A stretch of DNA of 64,000 nucleotides, from contig NZ_LKET01000028.1 in NCBI RefSeq assembly GCF_001317355.1, forward strand, positions 1-64,000, written 5' to 3'. Positions within the stretch are counted from its first letter, which is position 1; each line of letters opens with the position of its first letter. Below are positions 27,618 through 36,513 of the stretch, in pieces. Under the pieces are notes generated by a model. The model was not told where the DNA came from, did no database searches, and worked only from the letters and a program-made list of their open reading frames with translations. Origin of the DNA: Oxobacter pfennigii (GTDB lineage: Bacteria; Bacillota; Clostridia; Clostridiales; Oxobacteraceae). The translations under genes were made by a program, and so were the position numbers.

Positions 27618-28259
27618 ATGATTCTCATTGATGATGCGGGAAGCGGTTCCTTAGTTGGCGGTACATTAATAGGCTTGTTAAGGGTAGAAACCAAAGAATT
27701 TTATTCTGAGGTAATACCAATAAAGCTCTATAATCAGAATAATTTTGAAAAGAAGCATTATCTTTCATATACAACGGATATAGTAAAAAGGGCTTTTAAG
27801 CATCTGAACGTGGAAAAGGATGAGAATGTTCACATATGCAGAGGCTACATGTTTGATGATGTGAGAAAATATTTTGCTGAAAACAATATATTATATGAGG
27901 ACGCAAAAATAGAAGATCCCCTTCAATCTTTAATAGAAGGGTCTTTTGAAGATTACGTAGTTACCTTGGGACTCCCCAGAAACTATATAAAATTTACCAA
28001 ATACCCCTTCCATTTTCACCGGCTGTTAAGGTGGATATATGCGGATTACACCAACCGGTCAAAGCTTTGCAAAACAGGATGGAAAAGCTGGCAAAAGTAC
28101 AGCAATTTGAAAGTTAAGACATATACGGATACAGTCTATACCAATAATTATTACTGCTTGAAATGCGGCAAAAAAATAAACCGGTCAAGCAGCGTAAAGG
28201 TTATAGAATATGTCTCAAATATGCCAAATACTATTTATCTTCATAAGACATGTCCCTGA
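27618..28259 (+). CDS. Conserved clostridial hypothetical protein with C-terminal Zn-ribbon-like Cys
   Basis: 213 aa, soluble. N-terminal MILIDDAGSGSLVGGT looks nuclease- or ATPase-like: paired Asp and a Gly-rich loop after the first strand. The C-terminal 50 residues hold CLKCGKK and a final HKTC, a probable zinc ribbon. AGGAGGC precedes the ATG. It converges on mnmM with a 29-nt overlap. I do not recognise a characterised family. Confidence 0.7.
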   Translation: MILIDDAGSGSLVGGTLIGLLRVETKEFYSEVIPIKLYNQNNFEKKHYLSYTTDIVKRAFKHLNVEKDENVHICRGYMFDDVRKYFAENNILYEDAKIEDPLQSLIEGSFEDYVVTLGLPRNYIKFTKYPFHFHRLLRWIYADYTNRSKLCKTGWKSWQKYSNLKVKTYTDTVYTNNYYCLKCGKKINRSSSVKVIEYVSNMPNTIYLHKTCP

Positions 28260-28821
28260 CCTTTTCTATTACTATTAATAATGGTGGATTATTTATCTGG
28301 TTTACAAATTGGCTGCTGATTACGGTAAAAAGCTTTGGATTAATGCTCCCAATGAATTTATACAGTGCATCTTTTTCATAGTCTCCGCCTTCATGTCCGT
28401 AATATACAACAATTACAGCAATTCCACCCGGTGACAGCAATTTTAATGTTTTTTGAAGGGAAGTAATGGTACTCATAGGCGAAGTTATAATTTTATGGTT
28501 ACCTCCCGGTAAATATCCTAAATTAAATACAACGCCTTGGATTTCCTCTTTAATATATAAATCAAGATTTTCGTGACCGTCTTTAATCAAGGTGTAGTTT
28601 TCATAGGGTGAGTTTTCTTTAAGCCTGATTTTAGTGTTGTTTATTGCAATATCCTGTATATCAAAGCAATAGAGCTTTCCACTTTCTCCGATTATTTGGC
28701 TTAGAAACAGGGAATCATGGCCGTTTCCGCAGGTCGCATCAATTACTCTGTCTCCTTCTTTTATGGAGTCTTTAAAAATAAATCTTGATAATGTCAACGC
28801 ATTTTTATATTTAAAGTTCAT
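28231..28821 (-). CDS. mnmM: tRNA mnm5s2U34 methyltransferase-like class I SAM enzyme (MnmM/YtqB)
   Basis: 196 aa. SAM-binding motif I DATCGNGHDSLF and the downstream NLGYLPGG signature match the YtqB/MnmM family, which completes the wobble mnm5U34 modification in Gram-positives lacking MnmC. Start at ATG 28821 with RBS GGGGATACC nearby is acceptable. Located 12 nt after rluB in the same direction. Confidence 0.82.
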   Translation of the reverse strand: MNFKYKNALTLSRFIFKDSIKEGDRVIDATCGNGHDSLFLSQIIGESGKLYCFDIQDIAINNTKIRLKENSPYENYTLIKDGHENLDLYIKEEIQGVVFNLGYLPGGNHKIITSPMSTITSLQKTLKLLSPGGIAVIVVYYGHEGGDYEKDALYKFIGSINPKLFTVISSQFVNQINNPPLLIVIEKVRDMSYEDK

Positions 28822-28833
28822 AGGTATCCCCTT

Positions 28834-29547
28834 TTACAAAGTACGCAAATAATTTATTTCTTCTTCAGATAAATACCGCCATTTTCCCAAAGCTAAATCA
28901 TTAAGTTTAAGATTACCTATAGCAGCCCGTTTTAAATTTTTAACCTCATGTCCTATGGCACTGCACATTTTTCTTACCTGACGGTTTTTCCCTTCATGTA
29001 TGGTAATTTCAAGGATGGCGGTACTTTTATTTTTATCAATTATATTTACCTGAGCAGGGGATGTAACATAATCTTCTATGGGAATACCCTGCCTTAACTT
29101 ATCAAGCTTTGATTCATCAGGTATACCTATGACTTCTGCAATATAGGTCTTGTTTACTTCATGGGCGGGATGCGTCAGCTTATAAGTCAAGTCCCCGTCG
29201 TTTGTCAATATCAAGAGACCTGAAGTGTCATAATCTAAGCGACCTACGGGATAGACACGGATTGAAATCCCACTTATCAAATCCGTCACTTTTTTTCTGT
29301 TAAACTGTTCCTTGGTTGTTGTTATGTAGCCGCAGGGCTTATTTAATATTATATAAACCTTTTCACCATTAATAGTTATAACCTTATCTTTGTAGCTTAT
29401 AACATCCTTTTTACTGTCTATCTTTATCCCCATATCTGTAACAGTTACTCCGTTTACTTTTATAGTACCTTCCTTTATAAGCTCTTCGCACTTTCGGCGG
29501 GATGCTATTCCGCTTCTTGCCAAAAATTTTTGAAGCCTTTCCTCCAA
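28834..29547 (-). CDS. rluB: Pseudouridine synthase, RsuA/RluB family
   Basis: 237 aa. N-terminal S4 domain (RLQKFLARSGIASRRKCEEL) and the catalytic PVGRLDYDTSGLL with its Asp, then GKNRQVRKM. Isomerises U in 23S rRNA (family-based). The open frame continues to 29661, but that part overlaps a palindrome array; TTG 29547 with AAAGGGTG upstream starts the conserved S4 domain exactly. Confidence 0.9.
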   Translation of the reverse strand: MEERLQKFLARSGIASRRKCEELIKEGTIKVNGVTVTDMGIKIDSKKDVISYKDKVITINGEKVYIILNKPCGYITTTKEQFNRKKVTDLISGISIRVYPVGRLDYDTSGLLILTNDGDLTYKLTHPAHEVNKTYIAEVIGIPDESKLDKLRQGIPIEDYVTSPAQVNIIDKNKSTAILEITIHEGKNRQVRKMCSAIGHEVKNLKRAAIGNLKLNDLALGKWRYLSEEEINYLRTL

Positions 29548-29585
29548 AAAAATCACCCTTTGTTTTAATTTATATATTATTATAT

Positions 29586-29706
29586 CATGAATTTTACTAG
29601 TAAAATTCATGTCACAATAAATCCAGAAAAGATTTATTATATCATAAAATTTGCGGAGCAAATTTTATGCCAGATGATTTCAAATGGCTTCGCCATTAGA
29701 AATCAT
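29586..29706. repeat. Array Y of four palindromes with 4-nt spacers
   Basis: Units: 29586-29611 (perfect 26-nt palindrome), 29616-29638 (AATAAATC / GATTTATT), 29643-29669 (CATAAAATTTGC GGA GCAAATTTTATG), 29674-29706 (ATGATTTC outer and AATGGC inner stems). Each neighbour pair is separated by exactly 4 nt. The third unit shares its arms with the first hairpin of array X at 14495. Non-coding; lies between a terminator and rluB. Confidence 0.8.
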
Positions 29707-29751
29707 TATATCAATTAGTTATTTTAACATAATGAAGGTAGAATAAAAAAC

Positions 29752-29779
29752 AAGGAAGCTTAATATTTAAAGCTCCCTT
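29752..29779 (-). terminator. Terminator of the flavoprotein/PyrK-like operon
   Basis: AAGGAAGCTT / AAGCTCCCTT stem with one mismatch and T6 on the minus strand, directly after the stop at 29787. Confidence 0.75.
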
Positions 29780-29786
29780 TATAAAA

Positions 29787-31067
29787 TCATACTATTTTTT
29801 CTTTATATATATTGAGAAGTCCTATCCGCTCAATTCTCTCCTTTATTTTCTCGTTATCGGTGGTGTAGAGATTAAGATCTTTCATCCTTTGAAAATAATC
29901 TGCACCCGCAAAGGTATATCTGGTTTTTAAGCCTTCAGGAGTTTTAACCATTTGGTTTGCAAAAGAAATGATATCTCCTATGGCAGTATTGTGAGGAAGC
30001 TCTAAAAGAGGTATTCCCAGTGCCAGGCGAACAGAATTATGGCCTGCTAAGGATCCCGTTGCCATGGCTTCTGTGTGGCCTACAAAAAGCCCGGATTTTT
30101 CACCGGCGCATAAAAGGTTATCCAAACCCTCCACCTTCATTCCGTTGTTTCTGGGAGCCATAGACAAGTATCTTATGGAATTCCCTTTGCCTCCGGAATA
30201 AGGATCCACATACCTTGCCCGCTCTAATCCTTTAACCTTTCTCAGCTTTTCAATGGGATAATACGTGGTCATAAGCTTTGCATAGCCGGTATCCAGCAAG
30301 ATGATGTTTTCGGCGTACTCATCCAGCGCATATTGCTGGCACACCTTAACTTTCAATTTATCCATATTAATATCCTCTTTGGGAACAGGTAAAATAACAA
30401 CTCCTTCACTATTTAGCTTTTCAACTATTTCATCGCTTAAGGACTCTTTGCATAGTTCGCAGGAGCCGCTGAAGGCTCCGTAGCTTTCATCTCCTCGTTG
30501 ACCTAATAAATCCTCAATGCCCGCTCTCTTGCTTATACTTACTCTGGGGCCGAAGGATGGGCAGCGCAATATGCACATGGAGCATCCATTACCGTATCTT
30601 AAACAATTTCCCATAGGCCCGGTGGAGCCGGTGGTTTCAATAAAGATGTCACCTTCAATATATTCTCCGGTTGCAAGATAGACTCCTTTTATTTTGCCTT
30701 TGTCCTTATTGACATCTACGACCCTTGCCATATACATAATATTTATATCCTTTGAGATAAGTAAATTCTGCATCATGGGGCCAACTTTTGTTACGTCATA
30801 TAAGCTGGCATGATTATGGCCGGGAAAGTTCACCTTTGTATGCAAGGAGGCTTTGTCTGTTATTTCAAGCAGTTCTCCTGCACCTAAGTTTATTATCTCT
30901 TCGGCAGCAGTATATCTTCCGTTATTCCTCATTATGCCCCCTACGTTTCCCAGGCCTAAAATCATATCGGTCTTTTCAAGAATGGTTACATCGGCACCGG
31001 CATATTTTGCAGTCAATGCCGAGGCGCATCCCGACCATCCTCCGCCTATTACAACAACCTTAATCAT
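29787..31067 (-). CDS. FAD-dependent oxidoreductase with Cys motif (GidA-like fold)
   Basis: 426 aa. Dinucleotide-binding GGGWSGCASAL at 8-18 and the C-terminal GLDNLLCAGEKSG motif place it with GidA/TrmFO- and fumarate-reductase-like flavoproteins. A central C-x6-C-x2-C-x3-C (from CLRYGNGC) and a later CELC suggest an Fe-S cluster or disulfide centre. The start codon overlaps the PyrK-like stop by 4 nt, so the pair is co-translated and probably forms one electron-transfer complex. Substrate unknown. Confidence 0.82.
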   Translation of the reverse strand: MIKVVVIGGGWSGCASALTAKYAGADVTILEKTDMILGLGNVGGIMRNNGRYTAAEEIINLGAGELLEITDKASLHTKVNFPGHNHASLYDVTKVGPMMQNLLISKDINIMYMARVVDVNKDKGKIKGVYLATGEYIEGDIFIETTGSTGPMGNCLRYGNGCSMCILRCPSFGPRVSISKRAGIEDLLGQRGDESYGAFSGSCELCKESLSDEIVEKLNSEGVVILPVPKEDINMDKLKVKVCQQYALDEYAENIILLDTGYAKLMTTYYPIEKLRKVKGLERARYVDPYSGGKGNSIRYLSMAPRNNGMKVEGLDNLLCAGEKSGLFVGHTEAMATGSLAGHNSVRLALGIPLLELPHNTAIGDIISFANQMVKTPEGLKTRYTFAGADYFQRMKDLNLYTTDNEKIKERIERIGLLNIYKEKIV

Positions 31068-32047
31068 CTATATATACCTCCTAGGATTTCCTCAGGGTCA
31101 GCTTGAGCCTTGCAGGCTTTTATTCTCTTCCCATCCTTCAATCTGGTATTGCAGCTTCCGCAAATACCCTCACCGCAGCATATATTAGCATTATTTGTAC
31201 ATGCTAAAAGTATGTCTTTTGAAAATGAATTTTTAATTTCTATTATTTCTTTGTGAATTATATCTGTGCCTCCGCTGAAAATTAGATCTATATCCTTTTC
31301 ATTTATAGTTTCTTTTATAAAAGCAGAAGCAGCTGATGAAATGGACCTATTTTCCATGATTGACATTTCTTTTATTTCACAGCCTAATTTATCGAAGTAT
31401 TCTTTAGAAATTGAAGTATTCGATGTGCCTTCATCAAATATTACATATACATTGTTATTTGAAAACTTAAGTTTTTTAGCCACGCCTACGGAAGGTGCCT
31501 GAGCTATGCCTCTTACTACCATAAGACAGTTCTTGTTTGAAACCTTTTTTAAATTTTTAAGCCCCATTATTCCATTCCAATATGGGCCTCTTATCTGAAA
31601 TGAATCTAAAGTTTTTTGAAAAATCTTAGTTTTTATCCCCCTGACTTGAATAAGTAAATCTATGGTTCCATTTATTTCATCTGCATACATTACCGACATA
31701 GGAGTATTAAAAAACTCAGGGTAATTGCTGTTTTTTATAAATATATATGAACCCGGCTGGTTAAGCTCTCTAGCGAGGGTCCGAGAAACTTTAAGCTTAA
31801 TAAAAATTACTTTTTCATTAAGCATGAAAATGTTCAAAACAGAAGCGTTTATATTTTCTCTGGAGTCCTTTCGCCTGCTGCCGTTCCAGATGTATTCCTG
31901 ATATATGCACACGCCCTTCCAGTTTATACAGTCACAGAAAAGCTTGCCCTGAAGCTGGGAGCATATTAGACAGTCATTGGTTTCGGAAAGATAACAAGGG
32001 CAATAATCGGTCCCTGCATCTACACAGTCTACTGACTCATAAGTCAT
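31064..32047 (-). CDS. PyrK-like FAD/NAD-binding [2Fe-2S] reductase with Cys-rich N-terminus
   Basis: 327 aa. C-terminal CCGEGICGSC plus a distal Cys is the [2Fe-2S] site of PyrK/HydG-type electron-transfer subunits; an FAD-binding barrel (QPGSYIFIK, PMSVMY) precedes it. The first 47 residues hold eight Cys in C-x7-C-x-C-x7-C-x2-C-x8-C-x-C-x6-C, a region PyrK lacks. The open frame begins at TTG 32062; GGGGGG six nt before ATG 32047 sets the start. Likely passes electrons to or from the adjacent flavoprotein. Confidence 0.8.
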   Translation of the reverse strand: MTYESVDCVDAGTDYCPCYLSETNDCLICSQLQGKLFCDCINWKGVCIYQEYIWNGSRRKDSRENINASVLNIFMLNEKVIFIKLKVSRTLARELNQPGSYIFIKNSNYPEFFNTPMSVMYADEINGTIDLLIQVRGIKTKIFQKTLDSFQIRGPYWNGIMGLKNLKKVSNKNCLMVVRGIAQAPSVGVAKKLKFSNNNVYVIFDEGTSNTSISKEYFDKLGCEIKEMSIMENRSISSAASAFIKETINEKDIDLIFSGGTDIIHKEIIEIKNSFSKDILLACTNNANICCGEGICGSCNTRLKDGKRIKACKAQADPEEILGGIYR

Positions 32048-32113
32048 TAATTTCCCCCCCAAAAATACCTTTTATATTAGGATATTTATAATCGAAATTT
32101 CTGTTACAAGAAA

Positions 32114-32140
32114 AAAAGCAATGAAATAATCATTGCTTTT
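32114..32140 (-). terminator. Terminator of the 32159 D,D-carboxypeptidase gene
   Basis: AAAAGCAATGA/TCATTGCTTTT perfect 11-bp stem and T7 on the minus strand. Confidence 0.88.
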
Positions 32141-32158
32141 AGCCTAAATTATACGATT

Positions 32159-33247
32159 TTATGAGCTTACGGCCTTTACCTCCTCCAAAATTTTATAGGG
32201 CATTGAAAAAATTTTTTTGTCCTTTGAATATATTATTAAAGATCCTACGTTCTGACCTTCATGCAAAGGGGCTTCAAGAGTATAGGGTATTATTTTCTTT
32301 ATATATATGTCTTCTTTTTCATCGCTTGTTATAGGTAAATTTATTTCTTCATCAAAACCTATTTGAACCAGTTTTTTATTGCCGGATTTAACGGGTACTA
32401 ACTGACCGAATTCTTTATTGCTTAATAATATACTTTCCTTAAAATTTTTCAAGCCATAATCAAGCAATGCAGTTGAGTCCTTCCACCTATCGTAGGAATT
32501 TAAAGCCACATTTATTACTTTTACACCATTTCTGGTGGCTGAAGAAACCAGGCATTTCCCTGCCTTGTTGGTAAAACCGGTTTTAACACCGTCAGCACCT
32601 TCCAACTGCCACAGTATCTTGTTGATATTGTGATAGCCTTTTGAACCGTTTATGCCGTTTATAACTATATCCTTGGTTGAAACTATCTTTGCAAATTCAG
32701 GATTTTTAAGGGCGCATCTTGTGATTAATGCCATATCGTAAGCAGTTGTGAAATGACCATCGGCGTCCAGTCCATGGGGTGTCGCAAAGTGGGTATTAAA
32801 TGCTCCTATGTCAAAGGCTTTGCTGTCCATCATAAAGGAAAACCTCTCGACGCTACCCGCCATATGCTCTGCAATGGCTATGGCGCAGTCATTGCCCGAG
32901 CGAAGCATTAATCCATAAAGCAATTCTTCCATGGTTATCTTCTGGTCTTTTTTTAAGCCTATGGTTGAGCCTGCTATGGAACTTGCCCTTTCGGATACAG
33001 TAACTACTTCATCATATTTTGAATTCTCCAAAGCTACAATTGCCGTCAATATTTTAGTGGTGCTGGCCATTGGAACAATCATACGGCTGTTCTTTTCATA
33101 TAATACCCTTCCTGATTCATAATCCATAAGGCAAATGTATCTTGTGTTTAAATTTGAAAGAGATTTGGTATTAGTGCAATAAGAAAACTTTGAAGGAAGA
33201 GATAACAAAAAAACCAAAGCAAAAATCAAAACTTTCAAAGTCATCAC
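32159..33247 (-). CDS. D-alanyl-D-alanine carboxypeptidase (S11), exported
   Basis: 362 aa penicillin-binding protein 5 type. Signal peptide in the first 24 residues; catalytic motifs STTK, SGN and KTG are intact. C-terminal PBP5 beta domain from about 275. Trims the pentapeptide D-Ala in the wall or spore cortex. It resembles DacB/DacF; a second paralogue is at 36514. MazG-like gene lies 81 nt upstream. Confidence 0.9.
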   Translation of the reverse strand: MMTLKVLIFALVFLLSLPSKFSYCTNTKSLSNLNTRYICLMDYESGRVLYEKNSRMIVPMASTTKILTAIVALENSKYDEVVTVSERASSIAGSTIGLKKDQKITMEELLYGLMLRSGNDCAIAIAEHMAGSVERFSFMMDSKAFDIGAFNTHFATPHGLDADGHFTTAYDMALITRCALKNPEFAKIVSTKDIVINGINGSKGYHNINKILWQLEGADGVKTGFTNKAGKCLVSSATRNGVKVINVALNSYDRWKDSTALLDYGLKNFKESILLSNKEFGQLVPVKSGNKKLVQIGFDEEINLPITSDEKEDIYIKKIIPYTLEAPLHEGQNVGSLIIYSKDKKIFSMPYKILEEVKAVSS

Positions 33248-33328
33248 TCCAGATCAAAAAGTCTTAACTTATATTATTATTTCTTATTGCCATTTATAAA
33301 TACTGAGTAATACTGGAATATGAAGAAA

Positions 33329-33742
33329 CTATATGTTCCCCTTATCTTCATAAATTATTGAACACCCAAACTCCTTGGCCATTTTTTGGGCATCCTTTAT
33401 GTCCTCGCTGCTCCAGATGGACCAGCCGCCTTTTAGTACATTATTTACTAAAATTTCAACCTTATCTTTTTTGAAAACCATAACCTTGTCAGCTCTTTTT
33501 TGCATCTGTATAATCTGTCTTTCAATAGCATCTTCAATATCTATATCCATTATTTTCATTGCTATAAGCAAGCAGGACAATGCATCCTCGAGCTCTCTTT
33601 TTGCTTTATCGTTGTCATCCCTTAAAAGGGCTTTAAGGGATTCGGCTACTTCTTCATTTAAATGGCTTAATGCAGTCTTTGAATCAGAAGGAGTATATTT
33701 TCTGTTAGACCAGATTAAGTCAAGTGCATCTCTTAATTCCAT
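33329..33742 (-). CDS. MazG-like protein
   Basis: 137 aa all-alpha NTP-pyrophosphohydrolase fold. The metal-binding EEVAES and ELEDALS motifs (ExxE and ExxD) are present. The last 40 residues carry a short extra beta-like tail (GGWSIWSSEDI). Could remove aberrant nucleotides; the activity is not proven for such short forms. The 200 nt upstream hold only the gerW terminator. Confidence 0.75.
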   Translation of the reverse strand: MELRDALDLIWSNRKYTPSDSKTALSHLNEEVAESLKALLRDDNDKAKRELEDALSCLLIAMKIMDIDIEDAIERQIIQMQKRADKVMVFKKDKVEILVNNVLKGGWSIWSSEDIKDAQKMAKEFGCSIIYEDKGNI

Positions 33743-33926
33743 GTAATCTCCCCCATTTTACTACTATAACTTTATTTCAATAACCATTTCGACAATTTTA
33801 TATAAATTCCTTCTTTAAGATTTATAAATTGATTTAACAATTTAGGGGCTGCTACTTTTACAATATAGATCGTGAATTCATCTGGTATCTTTTAATAAAT
33901 TTGCCAAAATACTGCGTTACGATAAA

Positions 33927-33950
33927 AATAAGCCACATAAGTGGCTTATT
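33927..33950 (-). terminator. gerW terminator
   Basis: AATAAGCCAC, loop ATAA, GTGGCTTATT then T-rich on the minus strand; overlaps the gerW stop. Confidence 0.85.
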
Positions 33951-34410
33951 GAAGAGGACTTTCTGTATTTTCACTGTGTCCGGTATGCACGTTATTTTCA
34001 TGAGGTTTTCTCATATTTTGAGCAACTTTTTCAATATTATCAATGACATTAGGCATCAAATCCACAATCCGGTCTACAACATTGTTGTAGTTGACAGGAA
34101 GAAGCTTAGTCTGATTGTTGCCTACTACTAAAAATGCCACCGGTTGAACTGAAACTCCGGCACCGCTGCCTCCGCCGAAGGGATGTTTATTTGATTCCTC
34201 TTCTCCGTCATCGCCCTTGTGGCCCATTTCATATTCACCGCCTCCGGCTGCAAAACCGAAAGCAACTCTTGAAATGGGGATGATGACGGAACCGTCAGGT
34301 GATTCTACGGCATCGCCTACAATTGTGTTTACATCGATCATATCCTTTATGCTATCCATGGTAGTTTTCATCAGACCTTGAATTGGATGATCGTTCATAT
34401 CCTTCACCAC
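33946..34410 (-). CDS. gerW: Sporulation protein GerW/YtfJ
   Basis: 154 aa. Core segment PDGSVIIPISRVAFGFAAGG is characteristic of the YtfJ/GerW family, required for germination-related spore properties in Bacillus. A Gly-rich patch (FGGGSGAGV) precedes the conserved VQPVAFLVV. The start is ambiguous: GTG 34410 or ATG 34398. Overlaps the DUF2953 gene by about 50 nt; the same pair (ytfI-ytfJ) is adjacent in Bacillus. Confidence 0.9.
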   Translation of the reverse strand: MVKDMNDHPIQGLMKTTMDSIKDMIDVNTIVGDAVESPDGSVIIPISRVAFGFAAGGGEYEMGHKGDDGEEESNKHPFGGGSGAGVSVQPVAFLVVGNNQTKLLPVNYNNVVDRIVDLMPNVIDNIEKVAQNMRKPHENNVHTGHSENTESPLQ

Positions 34411-35026
34411 CCTTTATCTTATTTATTATAAAAACACATACAATTTTAATGCCTGCTATTATAATATTGGCTATTCTTATGCTTATTATGCAGTTAAAGT
34501 CCGTTTCAAATAAAACCCTGTAGTAATCGGGATGCACGTGAAAATATATTTTTGAAGGATTTTTTTTAGCCATTATAAATGCCATAATATTGCCTTTTAA
34601 GGCCCAGGCAGCACCTGAAGCCAAAGCGGTTAAGGCTGCATCACCTATACCTATTTTACTGTTCCATATGAGTGATTGAATCGAAGTTTTTGAAATTATA
34701 TAATCTAATATCTTTTTATACTTAGGATAGTAAATTTTGAATTTATCATATATTTTTTTTAATTCATCAAAGGTCAATAAGGATTTATTTTCAGATATTT
34801 TAGATACTTCGCTTTTTACCTTGACTGCAGGTTTCAATCCCTTTTTCATCATTACTTCAATATAAGGAATTTTAAATCTAAGCTTTATTAATTTGAAGAA
34901 AAGCATGACGTTAATTTCCAGATGATCATCATTGTTCATCCTGTGAAAGATTATCTCAGTATAGGTATTGTTAAAGAGCAAGATAGAAAATAACAGCAAT
35001 AATATAAAAAGAAAATATATGTACAA
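34352..35026 (-). CDS. DUF2953 membrane protein (YtfI-like)
   Basis: 224 aa. An N-terminal hydrophobic segment (YIYFLFILLLLFSILL) and a second near the C-terminus (SIRIANIIIAGIKIV) flank a soluble region. Sits between scpB and gerW as YtfI does beside YtfJ. Sporulation role is inferred from the pairing only. Confidence 0.75.
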   Translation of the reverse strand: MYIYFLFILLLLFSILLFNNTYTEIIFHRMNNDDHLEINVMLFFKLIKLRFKIPYIEVMMKKGLKPAVKVKSEVSKISENKSLLTFDELKKIYDKFKIYYPKYKKILDYIISKTSIQSLIWNSKIGIGDAALTALASGAAWALKGNIMAFIMAKKNPSKIYFHVHPDYYRVLFETDFNCIISIRIANIIIAGIKIVCVFIINKIKGGEGYERSSNSRSDENYHG

Positions 35027-35054
35027 TGGACCACCTCAAAGTCTGTGAAAAAAA

Positions 35055-35085
35055 TAAGGAGATACATAAAGTATGTATCTCCTTA
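35055..35085 (-). terminator. Terminator of scpAB
   Basis: 14-bp perfect stem TAAGGAGATACATA / TATGTATCTCCTTA, 3-nt loop, T7 on the minus strand; overlaps the scpB stop. Confidence 0.9.
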
Positions 35086-35664
35086 AGCATTAATATTCAA
35101 GTTTTCAAGTTCTGGAAGCTCATCCAGATTTTTTAATCCAAAATATCTTAAAAAATTGTCTGTTGTGCCGTAAAGTGCCGGCCGGCCTGGTGCATCAGCA
35201 CGCCCCACTTCTTTTATGAGCTTTTTATCCATCAGATTATGTATAAGCCTGTCGCATTTGACTCCTCTTATGGAATCTATGCTCTGCCTTGTTATGGGCT
35301 GTTTATAGGCAATTATGGCAACGGTTTCAATGGCAGCCCGGGATAAGCTTTGCTTGTTCTGGGGCTTTAAAAGTCTTTTTATATATTCTTTATGCTCCGG
35401 GCGGGTGCACATCTGAAATTTATTGTTGAAATTGATTATTTGAATACCCCTGTCTTCTATGTTATATTCGTCTATGAGCTCATTTAAAAGCTTTTTAGCT
35501 GTATTTTTATTTATCTGAATAACACCGGATATTTCGCTTAGCTCTAAAGGTTCACCGGCAGTAAAAAGCAGTGCTTCTATAATTGATTTTATTTTGTTTG
35601 TATCTGAAGGCGGCTGGCTTCCGTTAATAATAAGCTGTTTATATAATTCATTGTCCTTATTCAT
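35083..35664 (-). CDS. scpB: Segregation and condensation protein ScpB
   Basis: 193 aa, two tandem winged helices; VAIIAYKQPITRQSIDSIRG is the family signature. Forms the kleisin complex with ScpA and Smc. Nine nt downstream of scpA. Confidence 0.95.
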   Translation of the reverse strand: MNKDNELYKQLIINGSQPPSDTNKIKSIIEALLFTAGEPLELSEISGVIQINKNTAKKLLNELIDEYNIEDRGIQIINFNNKFQMCTRPEHKEYIKRLLKPQNKQSLSRAAIETVAIIAYKQPITRQSIDSIRGVKCDRLIHNLMDKKLIKEVGRADAPGRPALYGTTDNFLRYFGLKNLDELPELENLNINA

Positions 35665-35673
35665 AGTGACACC

Positions 35674-36408
35674 TCAACTAAAATTTCGTCTTATAATAAT
35701 CTCACCATAGGATTTTGTCTGATATATGCTTATTTCCCTCGTGCGCATGAGTTCCAATAAAGCAAGAAATGTGATTACTATTTCAAATTTGGTAGTATTT
35801 GATATAAATAATTGAGAAAAACTGATCTCATTTTTGTTATTAAGCCTTTGTTTTATATGCAGTATTTTATCATAAACGGTAAATTCTTCTCTAATCAATT
35901 GTTCTTCAAGATGCACATCCTCATTTATACCGGACTTATACCTTTCTATGATGTCATTAAAGGCAGTGATTAGGTCATTCAAAGAAACATTTAAGAGTAT
36001 TTCATCCTCTTCTATATCGTCAATTATCTCGGCATTTTTATAAAAAATATCCATGGATTTTTCTTCACTTTCTTTAAAAAGCCCCGATACTTCCTTGAAT
36101 TTTTTATATTCAATAAGCTTTTCAATAAGCTCTGCCCTGGGGTCTGCATCTTCGTTTGTTCCATCCAGGGGATTTTTTTCCTTGGGAAGCAGCATTTTTG
36201 ATTTTATCTGTATAAGAGTGGCTGCCATTAATATAAATTCACTGGCAACATCCAAATCAATGCTCCGCATTTTATTTATATATTCTAAATATTGATTTGT
36301 AATCTCGGCAATGGGAATATCATAAATATCCACCTCTGCTTTTTCTATCAGATGAAAAAGCAGGTCGAAAGGACCTTCAAAATTTTGAAGTTTAATCTGG
36401 TAAGGCAT
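35674..36408 (-). CDS. scpA: Segregation and condensation protein ScpA (kleisin)
   Basis: 244 aa. N-terminal FEGPFDLLFHLIEKAEVDIY binds the Smc neck; the C-terminal winged helix (FLALLELMRTREISIYQ) binds the Smc cap. Overall length is typical. Transcribed with scpB. Confidence 0.95.
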   Translation of the reverse strand: MPYQIKLQNFEGPFDLLFHLIEKAEVDIYDIPIAEITNQYLEYINKMRSIDLDVASEFILMAATLIQIKSKMLLPKEKNPLDGTNEDADPRAELIEKLIEYKKFKEVSGLFKESEEKSMDIFYKNAEIIDDIEEDEILLNVSLNDLITAFNDIIERYKSGINEDVHLEEQLIREEFTVYDKILHIKQRLNNKNEISFSQLFISNTTKFEIVITFLALLELMRTREISIYQTKSYGEIIIRRNFS

Positions 36409-36482
36409 TTAAATACTCCTTTAATAAACTAAAGACTTAAAATTAAATATCCTGAATAATTATAACACATTAATGAGTATGT

Positions 36483-36508
36483 AAAAAGAGATGGCCCTTA
36501 GCCATCTC
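36483..36508 (-). terminator. dacF terminator
   Basis: GAGATGGC, loop CCTTA, GCCATCTC, then a T run on the minus strand. Confidence 0.8.
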
Positions 36509-36513
36509 CTTAA

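Noticed and set aside
29548-29661. 38-codon N-terminal extension of rluB
   Set aside because: It crosses the palindrome array and lies before the conserved S4 domain; a TTG with an RBS starts that domain.
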